Shown piece by piece: positions 10,750-18,690 of a DNA stretch of 64,000 bases (position 1 is the stretch's first letter; each line of letters opens with the position of its first letter). The position numbers and the translations under genes were made by a program. Origin of the DNA: Helicobacter bizzozeronii CCUG 35545 (lineage in GTDB: Bacteria; Campylobacterota; Campylobacteria; Campylobacterales; Helicobacteraceae); NCBI GenBank assembly GCA_000263275.1, contig CAGP01000048.1:1-64000 (forward strand), written 5' to 3'. The notes beneath the pieces were generated by a model. The model made no database searches. It saw only the letters and a list, made by a program, of their open reading frames with translations, and was not told the DNA's origin.

Positions 10750-11563
10750 AATGGCAAAGAATTACGGCTTTTGCTTTGGGGTCAAACGTGCCATTGAGAT
10801 CGCCCAAAAGAATAAAAATAGCTTGACTCTAGGTTCTTTGATCCACAATCCTAAAGAGATCAAGCGTTTGGAGCGGGATTATAATGTGCGGGTACAAGAG
10901 GATGTAGAGAGTGTGGAAGCCAATGAGAGCGTGATTATCCGCACGCATGGCATTCCAAAGCACGATTTGGCTTTACTCAAAGAAAAAAACGTCCATATTA
11001 TCGATGCGACCTGCCCCTATGTGATCAAACCCCAGCAGATTGTGGAAAAAATGAGCGCACAAGGCTATCAGATCGTGATCTTTGGGGATGCTAACCACCC
11101 CGAAGTTAAAGGCGTGATCAGCTATTCGAGCACACCCCCCCTAGTAGTGGGTTCTTTAGCAGAATTACAAACCCAAAAGCTGGGTAAAAGGATCGCTCTA
11201 GTATCCCAAACCACCAAACAAACCCCCAAACTTTTAGAAATTGCCAGCTTTTTGATCGCCCATTGTGCCGAAGTGCGCATTTTTAACACCATTTGCAACG
11301 CCACCTTTGACAACCAAGAGGCGGTGCGCGAACTCAGCCAAGAGGTGGATATTATGGTGATTGTGGGGGGCAAGAGTTCTTCTAACACCAAACAACTTTT
11401 CAACATCGCCAAAGAGTTTTGTGCGGATAGCTATCTGGTGGAGGATTTTAACGACCTTGATCCCACATGGTTTGTGGGCAAAACCCTCTGTGGCATCAGT
11501 GCTGGGGCTTCAACTCCTGATTGGATCATCCAAGGGGTAAGAGAGAAAATCGAAGAATTCTAG
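10739..11563 (+). CDS. ispH: 4-hydroxy-3-methylbut-2-enyl diphosphate reductase
   Basis: The iron-sulfur enzyme that makes IPP and DMAPP in the last step of the non-mevalonate isoprenoid pathway. Its three cluster cysteines are visible in YGFCFGVKRA, DATCPYV and NTICNAT. The substrate-binding histidines are in RTHGIPK and NHPEVKG, and the C-terminal GASTPDWII signature is present. The start is taken as the ATG at 10739 (MEVKMAKNYGF), which matches the usual N-terminus and gives 274 residues; an in-frame start 21 bases upstream is less likely. In H. pylori rpsA follows, but here decayed DNA follows. Confidence 0.97.
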   Translation: MEVKMAKNYGFCFGVKRAIEIAQKNKNSLTLGSLIHNPKEIKRLERDYNVRVQEDVESVEANESVIIRTHGIPKHDLALLKEKNVHIIDATCPYVIKPQQIVEKMSAQGYQIVIFGDANHPEVKGVISYSSTPPLVVGSLAELQTQKLGKRIALVSQTTKQTPKLLEIASFLIAHCAEVRIFNTICNATFDNQEAVRELSQEVDIMVIVGGKSSSNTKQLFNIAKEFCADSYLVEDFNDLDPTWFVGKTLCGISAGASTPDWIIQGVREKIEEF

Positions 11564-11588
11564 GGTTGAAAATTCCTTAGCAGAAATC

Positions 11589-11690
11589 TCACTCTAGAAA
11601 ACGCACCACATTTGTTTTAGCGGGTAGGTGATTTGCCAACATCTGATACACATGCTGTGCATTTTGCTTGTTTTCCAAATCTTTTGGCAT
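11589..11690 (-). pseudogene. 33-codon remnant of an unknown gene
   Basis: A short frame from ATG at 11690 to TGA at 11589 reads MPKDLENKQNAQ, then HVYQMLANHLPAKTNVVRFLE. Its composition and predicted helix look like a real protein C-terminus rather than random translation, and coding-like sequence continues upstream in another frame (PTSIFHFQGEKAKMWEYAK). I do not recognise the family. It is most likely a fragment of a gene destroyed in this decayed stretch. Confidence 0.3.
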
Positions 11691-11769
11691 ACTCCCACAT
11701 CTTAGCTTTTTCTCCTTGAAAGTGAAATATGGATGTGGGGGCGGTCTGCCCTGTAAATTTTTTGTAGGT

Positions 11770-11930
11770 TTGTCTATCCTCTCTCTTGCAAGGTTTGCGA
11801 ACCTAGAGTTTTAAAGATAAAGCGTGTGGTTTTGGTGCTTGTTGGTGTAGAGTTAAATGCCCTAAAAAGCCTATAATACCGCTGTGTCAGGCAATACAAT
11901 GGTTTTAAGCCTGAAGGCGTAGGAGTTTGT
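11770..11930 (+). mobile_element. Possible decayed 3' end of an IS200/IS605- or IS607-type element
   Basis: Reading the plus strand across frames gives PLSCKVCEPRVLKIKRVVL, then VLVGVELNALKS, which resembles the ragged tail of a TnpB-like protein. It is followed by a structured non-coding end with AAGCCTGAAGGCGTAGGAGT at about 11907-11926, the kind of hairpin that ends such elements and their guide RNAs. No intact tnpA or tnpB is present. The neighbouring helicase-like gene stops at this border. This is pattern memory only, so confidence is low. Confidence 0.3.
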
Positions 11931-12014
11931 TGATGTGCTTATTATTGTCTGTGTTGCGAAAGTTTTTTCTTATAGACGATTAACATGAGGACATGATACA
12001 CGACTCCAGTGATA

Positions 12015-14115
12015 TTAAAAACATGTGCCAACTATCCGCTTGGCTAGACTTGGGGCTTTAGGGCGTGGATTGGGTAAATCTGCCAAATTAGGGGTATGCG
12101 TGCTTTTGAGCCAAATGGTTTTTTTGCTATTTAAAATCAAGGGCAAGAGATCGAGATTTAACCCGCCCTCATCTAAAATCACCACCACATCAAAGGGGCT
12201 AGCCATTTCTAAAACACTAGGATCGCTCCCAAAGGGGATAAAACACAAGCTTGTGTCTGTGGGGGTGCTGGGGTTTAATGCCTCTTTTAAGCTCTCTAGG
12301 CGGGTGTTTAGGGCATTTGGGATTTGCTCCAAATTTTCAAGGCTGCATTTTTTTTTGAATCTGCTCTAAGCTGGCTTGCACTTGTGCTTTTTGGGTGGTG
12401 ATTTGCTCTATTTGGGCTTTTAAATCTTGGATTTGTATCTCTAGGACTTGGCATTCTGTGGGCTGTGTTTTTGGCTCTGGTTGAAAATTTTGCGCTTGGG
12501 CGCGTAGAGTGGTGCTAAAATGCCCCTTTAATTGCGCCACTTTTGCTCTATGGTTTTCTAATAAATCTTTGATCTGTTCTAATTTGCCCGTGCCAAAGAG
12601 TTTAGCATACTTGCCCAAAGCAAACGCCCCCCTTTGCTCTTGCTTTTTGTGGCGGATTTGGTCTTTAAGTGCTTCTAAGCTTTCTATATCGGTGATTCTG
12701 CCCTTTTGGTTTTCAAGGTCTTGGATTTCTTGGGTAAGTTTGGCGTGCTTTTCTTGCAAGGCACTAAAATCAATCTTTGCCACCTCTTGATCGCATGCCT
12801 CAAAGTGCAAAATGTCTTGGTAGATCGCTTTTAGTGCGCTTGAAAAGTCGTGTGCGGGCATGTCTAAAGAGAGGGTGCTAAATTTAAGGGGAGCAAGGGT
12901 GTTTAAATCCTCTTTGAGAGTATGGTAGATGGGCTCTAAAAGCCCGCTAGGCAAAATAAAATCCCCCATCTGCCCCTCTAAAAAGCTGAGGAATTTATCT
13001 AAATTTGTTTGTGGTTGGGGGGTATTGTTGGTTTGCTCTTGGAGGCTTTCTAGTTATTGGCAACTTGCCTCAAGCTGGGCTTGTAGGCTAGTTATGTCCA
13101 TGCTTTGGCTTTGGGCATAAAGCCTCTCAAAGTGATCTAAATCCGCTTGCAAGGCACTACATTGCGCCATCACCTGCCCTAACTCTTGGGTGCTTAGATC
13201 GCAAAATCTCAAGGGCGTGTGTGGGCTTGTTAGCTTGTTTTCTAAGGACTCTTTAAAGGTTATAGAGCTGGCTAGTAAAATTTTATCTTGTTGGTTGGTG
13301 TGGTAGTTGATCGCTGTGGCGACTAGCTCTAAGCTGTGCGTTAACCTGCCCTCCACTTGGATCAAGCAGACTTGCGGCGTGGCAATCATCTTCACGAGGG
13401 CGGCGCGCAGGGGTGGTGCAAAACGCCTGATGAGGGTTTTTGCCATATTTTGCGAAATGCTTTGGCAGATGTGATCGGAGCTTAACTCTTGCGCTTTAGC
13501 CGGGTTTAAAAGCCATAGGGGATAAGGACGCACACCCAGCAAGCCGGGTAAAGCGTGGGCGTTTTGCAAGGTAGATACCCTCTTGCTAAGCGTGCAAGTA
13601 TTCAAATATGTCTCCCATCCCTCAAAACAAAAGTGTGTTTGCAGTTGTGTTAAAAACTCTTGTGGGCTATCCATGGATTTTAGGGCATTGGCTAAATCTT
13701 GCCCTTGTGCTTGACTCGCATCCATTAAAAGCTCCACCCCCTCAAAACGCGCCCCCAACCCAAAAGGCACAAGCACCACCCGATCCAACACCAAAAAGCC
13801 CCCATCCACACAGCCCCCAAAAGCAAGACTCTCCCCCTTAAAAAATGCGCTTGAGTGGCTAGGATCGCCATAGATGAACGCCCTCTGTTGGGTCTCTCTT
13901 GTGGCATTGATGCCATATAAAATCTCTGGTGTGCCCTGTGCTTGAAAACAGATCTCAAGCAAGGCGCGTAGCATCGCCCCCTTTTTATTGGGCACGCTAT
14001 CGTAAATTTTTAAGGCGGTGTCTATTTTGTGGAAGCGTTTTCTCAAGTAGGCGATGTCGCTTTGCAAACAAGCAACTTTAAACCCTTGTGCAACCTCGAT
14101 ATAGAGCTTTTGCAT
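12015..14115 (-). pseudogene. Broken, 3'-truncated helicase- or ATPase-like protein with coiled coil
   Basis: One long frame of about 700 codons is visible from ATG 14115, after a TATAAT box at 14140-14135. It has an in-frame TAA at 13056-13054, after which the same frame continues for 239 codons; this is a true nonsense codon and not an indel. A further break lies at a run of nine A on the coding strand (12348-12356); with eight A it continues as CSLENLEQIPNAL to 12015. The middle part (about 12350-12830) is a strong coiled coil rich in Gln, Lys and Glu. The last part has FDVVVILDEGGLNLDLLPL followed by NSKKTIWLK, similar in layout to the Walker B region of superfamily 1 DNA helicases of the Dna2/NAM7 type. 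No motifs follow, so the C-terminus is missing. The helicase reading is tentative. Confidence 0.55.
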
Positions 14116-14134
14116 CTAAACCCCCTTTGGCAAA

Positions 14135-14140
14135 ATTATA
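14135..14140 (-). promoter_or_regulatory. Probable -10 box of the broken helicase-like gene
   Basis: TATAAT on the minus strand, 20 bases before the ATG at 14115. Confidence 0.45.
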
Positions 14141-14162
14141 GCACCGCTTGGTAAATTGGGGG

Positions 14163-14175
14163 TGGGCAGAGCCCA
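14163..14175 (-). terminator. Possible weak terminator of the FecA gene
   Basis: TGGGC-TCT-GCCCA forms a five-pair hairpin seven bases after the fecA stop codon; no good U tract follows. Confidence 0.3.
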
Positions 14176-14182
14176 AACAAGA

Positions 14183-16753
14183 TTAAAAAGTGTAGTTCAA
14201 GTAGGCTGTAACCGAACGCCCCGGTCCGGGTTGCAAGCCAGCTGGGCTAGAGCCAATCCCGGTAAAATAATACTTCATGTTAAGCAGATTATTGACCTGC
14301 AAACTCCCCACAATCTTATGCCGTCCGCTTTCCCAAAAAACTTGGCTCACCTCAATATTCCACACCCAATACCAAGGCAAGAGTCCTTCATGTTGGGTCA
14401 TACACCACGCCGTGCATTGCCCCCCAGCCCCATTAACGACCCCATTGATAGCATTGCTATAAAATTGCTTCCCATAATACCCCCCCGCTGCGCTGTTGCC
14501 AATCCCGCTGTAAGCCCGGCTATAAAAATAGCTAGATGTGCCAAAGGTGGTTTTGGCATAGGTGTAGCGCGCATCTAAGATGAATTGGAAGGGGCTCACA
14601 AAGGGGAAGTGTTTGTTATAGCTGGTCCCGGGTAAAATATCGCCATTGAGGTCGGTTAGCCTAAAATGGCTGGTAACACGGGTGTCGATGTAGTTAAAGG
14701 CGGCATGGAATTGCAAGCCTTTAATGGGGCGGTAATACATCTCCAATTCCACGCCTTGAGAATAGCCATCCACAGGTTGGACTTGACAATTCCCCGCCCC
14801 CATTGTGCAAGGGAGTTTGACCGCAAATTGCCCGGTGGCAAAATTGCGCGCCCAAATTCTAAAGAAATCGGCATTAAAGCTAAACTTATCTTTGTAGGTG
14901 TAGCGCGCGCCCGCTTCCACGCTATCAAAGTGCTGGGTGAAGTATTCCGCTCCCCCATAGCTCAACACATCTAATTGTGGGGGGACAAAAGAGCGTTGGT
15001 AGTTAAAATAGGTGAGCAAGGTGTGATCGCCTTGCACGGGGATAAAGCCAATATTGAGCGAGGGCATCCAGTTATTCATGTGTTTGATTTTGGCTAGATC
15101 GGCTTTTGTGAATCCCGCCGCCCAATTAGAGGCATTCTCATTGTTATATTGCACGAACGCATAGCGCAACCCGGGCACAATGAAAAAACGCCCATCCCAT
15201 GTTTCAATGCGATCGCTCAAATACACCGCTGTATAATTGTTGCGCCAGTTATTCCAGTTATGGTATTTGCCATGCTTGATGTGGGGGTGCCAACCACTCA
15301 TCACATTTGCCCCATCACACAAAACACCCGCCCCTACGCCGGTGGTTTTAGTCGCACAATTGTTTGTATTGAAATACTGGCGTTGTAAAAAGGTGGTGGT
15401 CATGAAGCGCAAGCCGACGATAAAAGTTTGCTTGACCTTACCGGTATTGACCACTAAATTTACTTTAGGCTCAAAGGCGTTATTGATGGAACGCACGGGG
15501 TTTTCCACTTCTGTCCAGCCATTGTAATTAGTGGCATAATAAGGCACGGCGGCTGTATAGCCGGGCAAGCCCTGAGCCGCACAGCTTGCAACGGTGTAAC
15601 AAGTAACCACATTCGCGCTGTTATAGCTGGAGCTCACTTGGAAGTCCCTAGTCATGAGCTGCCCATAGTAGGTGAAGCTAAAAGTCCCCCCCACTTTCTC
15701 TAAATCTCCAAAGCGGTTTTCATACACGATCCCAAAGCGTTGGGATCGCCCGCCTTTAGCATTAAAGGGGCGCAGATTGGCAAAGCGGTTGATCTTGTAA
15801 TCTTGTTCGCTTAGAGATCCGGGTTGGGCGATGTTGAATTTGTAATATTGGTAGTAGGCTTTAATGCCGTTATTTTCATTGATGTCATAGACCCCATCTA
15901 GCCAGTAGTTTTGGATATTGGTGGGGGTGTTGTCCCTAAAACCTTGCCCCATTACCCAGTTAGCTTGGGCTTGCACCCCAAAGTGCTTGTTGATCATCCC
16001 CCCACTTCTAACATAGGTGTTGTAGAGTAAGTTATTGCTCAAGGACTTCAGAAAAGAGGAATCGTTGGTATTGGGGCTATTAAAACCCGCAGAAGAGACA
16101 TTGCCGGTATGGGTGTTAGCAAAACCCGCATTTCTAGCCTTAGCCCAAAAAGTCATTCTCTCAGCTGCTTGGTTTTCCCAGCGTTTAGGGATGGGCTTGG
16201 TAATGATATTGACAATGCCCCCATAGGTGTTAGGTCCATACTGCACACTCCCCCCGCCCTTGATCACATCGATGCGATCGATGGCTTGGAAAGTTACGGG
16301 GAAAATATCTAACTCAATGTGGGAATAGGGAGCCATATACACAGGGATACCATTAACCAGCATGAGGGTCGCATTACTATGCCCTGAGCCCCCCGCCCCA
16401 AAGCCACGCACTTGGATGGTGGGCATCGCCCCTACACCGGTAGCATTTCTCACCTGCAAGCCGGGTACATTTTGCAAGGCCTCTTCAATGCTTTGGTTAG
16501 CTTGTTGGGTGAGGGCCTTGTTAGAGATCACCGTGCGGCTACCGGTGTATTTTTTAACTTCCTCATCTTGCCAGCTTTTAGGGGCAGTAAGCCCGCTATA
16601 GCCCAAATTAACTTGCCCAGAATAATCCGTTCTATCCTTTTGCCCTGAAGTGGAAACCTTGCCTAGAGTGTAGGTTTTATCCTCTTTGGCGAGCAACGAC
16701 TCAGAGCAAACCAAGCTAGTGCTTAATGCTAGCAGAAATTTTTTACGCAACAT
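14183..16753 (-). CDS. fecA: TonB-dependent outer-membrane receptor, FecA type
   Basis: An outer-membrane gated beta-barrel that takes up an iron or other metal chelate using energy from TonB-ExbB-ExbD. The product is about 856 residues. It has a signal peptide (MLRKKFLLALSTSLVCSESL), an N-terminal plug domain (about residues 75-200, with EALQNVPGLQVRNATG, QVRGFG, RIDVIKGGGSVQYGPNTYGG) and a C-terminal barrel rich in aromatic residues, ending in Phe. The start is ATG 16753, which has AAGGAG six bases upstream; a TTG 24 bases earlier is also open. It diverges from hemH, linking metal uptake with haem synthesis. H. pylori has three fecA paralogues, some controlled by Fur or NikR; which one this matches, and its substrate (iron citrate or nickel), cannot be told. 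Confidence 0.93.
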   Translation of the reverse strand: MLRKKFLLALSTSLVCSESLLAKEDKTYTLGKVSTSGQKDRTDYSGQVNLGYSGLTAPKSWQDEEVKKYTGSRTVISNKALTQQANQSIEEALQNVPGLQVRNATGVGAMPTIQVRGFGAGGSGHSNATLMLVNGIPVYMAPYSHIELDIFPVTFQAIDRIDVIKGGGSVQYGPNTYGGIVNIITKPIPKRWENQAAERMTFWAKARNAGFANTHTGNVSSAGFNSPNTNDSSFLKSLSNNLLYNTYVRSGGMINKHFGVQAQANWVMGQGFRDNTPTNIQNYWLDGVYDINENNGIKAYYQYYKFNIAQPGSLSEQDYKINRFANLRPFNAKGGRSQRFGIVYENRFGDLEKVGGTFSFTYYGQLMTRDFQVSSSYNSANVVTCYTVASCAAQGLPGYTAAVPYYATNYNGWTEVENPVRSINNAFEPKVNLVVNTGKVKQTFIVGLRFMTTTFLQRQYFNTNNCATKTTGVGAGVLCDGANVMSGWHPHIKHGKYHNWNNWRNNYTAVYLSDRIETWDGRFFIVPGLRYAFVQYNNENASNWAAGFTKADLAKIKHMNNWMPSLNIGFIPVQGDHTLLTYFNYQRSFVPPQLDVLSYGGAEYFTQHFDSVEAGARYTYKDKFSFNADFFRIWARNFATGQFAVKLPCTMGAGNCQVQPVDGYSQGVELEMYYRPIKGLQFHAAFNYIDTRVTSHFRLTDLNGDILPGTSYNKHFPFVSPFQFILDARYTYAKTTFGTSSYFYSRAYSGIGNSAAGGYYGKQFYSNAINGVVNGAGGQCTAWCMTQHEGLLPWYWVWNIEVSQVFWESGRHKIVGSLQVNNLLNMKYYFTGIGSSPAGLQPGPGRSVTAYLNYTF

Positions 16754-16777
16754 AAACTCCTTAAAAATTTCACACAA

Positions 16778-17044
16778 AATTTAAAAAACAGAAGAAGGCA
16801 CAAATCTAAAATGCAAACTTTTGATACTAAAAATGACTAAAAATCCATGTCTAATAATAAAAACAAAAGATTTTTAATAAATGGAGTGGATTCTACCATG
16901 TGAAACTTAAAGAGTAACCCTATTGGCATGGAGTTGGCAAATTTTGAGCGCCAAACCCAATTAGTGGCTTTATCCTAAGAACTACGGCGAACTTATGGCA
17001 TAATTGGTATAATAATAAAATCCATAATGCATAATTGATAGGCT
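16778..17044. promoter_or_regulatory. Divergent promoter region fecA / hemH
   Basis: This stretch of about 270 bases holds no gene and is strongly AT rich. For hemH a TATAAT box lies at 17008-17013, about 35 bases before the start, next to repeated TAATAATA elements. For fecA an AT-rich block (16840-16885, including AATAATAAAAAC and TTTTTAATAAA) lies upstream. Control by Fur or NikR would be expected from the family, but I do not see a convincing full operator. Confidence 0.45.
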
Positions 17045-17047
17045 GTG

Positions 17048-18013
17048 ATGATGACTGAAGCTGTTGTGCTGTTAAACATGGGCGGACCCAATAACCTCTA
17101 TGAGGTTGAGGTGTTTTTAACAAACATGTTTAACGATCCCTACATTTTACCCATTAAGAGCCATTTTTGGCGCAAAATCCTAGCCAAAATCATTATCAAA
17201 AGCCGTTTAAGCAAGTCCAAAGACATTTATAAAAACATCGGGGGCAAATCCCCCATTAACGATCTGAGTGCCCAACTTGTCCAAGTATTAAGAGAGCTAG
17301 ACCCCACACGGCACTACACCTATGCGATGCGCTACACCCCGCCTTTTGCGCCCATGGTCTTTGCCGAGTTGCAACAACAAGGTTTCCACTCTATTTTGCT
17401 TTTTTCCATGTATCCCCAATATTCCACCACCACAACCCTATCTTCGATGCAAGATGCCCTGCAAGCCCTTAAAAACCTCAACTACACGCCCACTCTCTCT
17501 AGCATCGATCGTTTTTACACCCACAACCTTTATAACCAAGCCATTTTAGATAGCATTGCAAAAACCATGCAAGGGCATAACCCTCAAGAATTTGTGCTGG
17601 TTTTCTCTGTGCATGGCTTGCCCGTGCGTATGGTTGAGGAGGGCGATCCCTATGAAGCCGAATGCCGCCACCATGTGAGCTTGCTCAAGCGCGCTTTGCT
17701 CCCCTTTGGCTTTAAAGCCATTGAATTATCTTACCAATCCAAGCTAGGCCCTTTAAAGTGGCTAGAACCCAGCACTCTAGAAATGATTGAACGCCACCGC
17801 AAAAGCAAAATTCTTATTTACCCCCTTGCTTTTAGCATCGATAATTCCGAAACCATCTATGAATTGCACATCCAATACAAATGGGAGGCGATGCGTCTAG
17901 CCGTGCCCAAGTTTTTGGTTTGCCCGTGCTTGAATGCTAATTTGGCTTTTGCCCATGCCATTTTAGATTTGATTCAGTATGGCGATCGCCAATCCCTTTC
18001 TCTAAGCCAATAA
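17048..18013 (+). CDS. hemH: Ferrochelatase
   Basis: Inserts Fe2+ into protoporphyrin IX to make protohaem, the last step of haem synthesis, at the inner face of the membrane. The product is about 321 residues. Visible signatures are LLNMGGPNN at the N-terminus, FSMYPQYSTTTTLSSM, the catalytic histidine region FSVHGLPVRMVEEGDPY, and the acidic site LAFSIDNSETIYEL. Starts at 17045 (GTG), 17048 and 17051 (ATG) are all open; the first ATG is chosen. The protein ends without the 2Fe-2S extension of animal enzymes. It is followed by the thiol protein and ccsBA, matching HP0376-HP0378, so haem synthesis and cytochrome c assembly lie together. Confidence 0.96.
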   Translation: MMTEAVVLLNMGGPNNLYEVEVFLTNMFNDPYILPIKSHFWRKILAKIIIKSRLSKSKDIYKNIGGKSPINDLSAQLVQVLRELDPTRHYTYAMRYTPPFAPMVFAELQQQGFHSILLFSMYPQYSTTTTLSSMQDALQALKNLNYTPTLSSIDRFYTHNLYNQAILDSIAKTMQGHNPQEFVLVFSVHGLPVRMVEEGDPYEAECRHHVSLLKRALLPFGFKAIELSYQSKLGPLKWLEPSTLEMIERHRKSKILIYPLAFSIDNSETIYELHIQYKWEAMRLAVPKFLVCPCLNANLAFAHAILDLIQYGDRQSLSLSQ

Positions 18014-18055
18014 TTAGCACAAAAAGCTACAATGAATGAAAAACAAGGAAGATTG

Positions 18056-18682
18056 ATGGAAAAAAGTATTCTTTATGCTCTCTTATTAGCCCTTTTTGCC
18101 CATGTGGCTTTTGCCAGCAGTGATGACAAAATCGATGAATCCATGATCAGCTCAGGGGCGATCTCCCCTAAGAGCGCGCAAGAGGATGCCAACAATTTAG
18201 ACAAACAAAGTTACGCCGGCTTAGAAGATGTCTTTTTAGACACCAAGACCATCACCCCCAATGGCAAATACATGCTCTTAGTCTTTGGTAAAAATGGGTG
18301 TGCTTATTGCGAATTGCTCAAAAAAGACATCAAACAACGCCAAGACCTGAAAAATTTTATCAAGCAACACTATAGTGCCTACTACATCAACATCAGCTAT
18401 AGCAAAATGCACGAGTTTAAGATCGGCACCAAGAAAAAGCCCCGCGAGGTTGTCCTCTCCACCTCCCAGCTGGCTCAAGTCTATGATGTGAGCTCCACGC
18501 CCACCATTGTTTTAGCTGATTCTGATGGTAAAACCATTTACGAGCTCCCCGGTTATATGCCCTCCAAGCAATTCTTAGCGGTTTTGGAGTTTATTGGCAA
18601 TGGTCTATATAAAGGCATCACAGATGATAAGGTTTTTGTTGAAAAATTACGCGATTACATTTTGAAAAAATCTAGAGCTTAA
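18056..18682 (+). CDS. Periplasmic thioredoxin-fold thiol protein (HP0377-like)
   Basis: A secreted protein of 208 residues with an N-terminal signal peptide (KSILYALLLALFAHVAFA) and a thioredoxin fold. The active site is CAYC, in GKNGCAYCELLKKD, and the cis-proline is in SSTPTIVLAD. In H. pylori the homologue is described as a reductase that keeps apocytochrome c haem-binding cysteines reduced; it was first named DsbC. That role fits the neighbours, hemH before and ccsBA eight bases after. The start is ATG 18056, with AAGGAAG upstream, rather than the open ATG at 18032. Confidence 0.88.
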   Translation: MEKSILYALLLALFAHVAFASSDDKIDESMISSGAISPKSAQEDANNLDKQSYAGLEDVFLDTKTITPNGKYMLLVFGKNGCAYCELLKKDIKQRQDLKNFIKQHYSAYYINISYSKMHEFKIGTKKKPREVVLSTSQLAQVYDVSSTPTIVLADSDGKTIYELPGYMPSKQFLAVLEFIGNGLYKGITDDKVFVEKLRDYILKKSRA

Positions 18683-18690
18683 TTTAAAAT

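Larger units (their letters stand above)
11564..12014. other. Decayed non-coding stretch between ispH and the broken helicase-like gene
   Basis: About 450 bases without an intact gene of normal size. It contains a 33-codon remnant (11589-11690, minus), a small hairpin (AGGTT-TGCG-AACCT at 11791-11804) and a segment at about 11770-11930 that looks like the decayed 3' end of an insertion sequence. In H. pylori rpsA (HP0399) follows ispH; here it is absent from this place. Confidence 0.6.

Noticed and set aside
15149-15527. Several open frames of 60-130 codons opposite fecA, cznA, alaS, pheT, flhA and the ribosomal operon
   Set aside because: They lie wholly opposite or inside strong genes, have no ribosome sites and poor composition, and are shadows of codon bias.
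16840-16890. A full NikR operator upstream of fecA
   Set aside because: The AT-rich words only partly resemble the half sites and the spacing does not match, so no operator is called.
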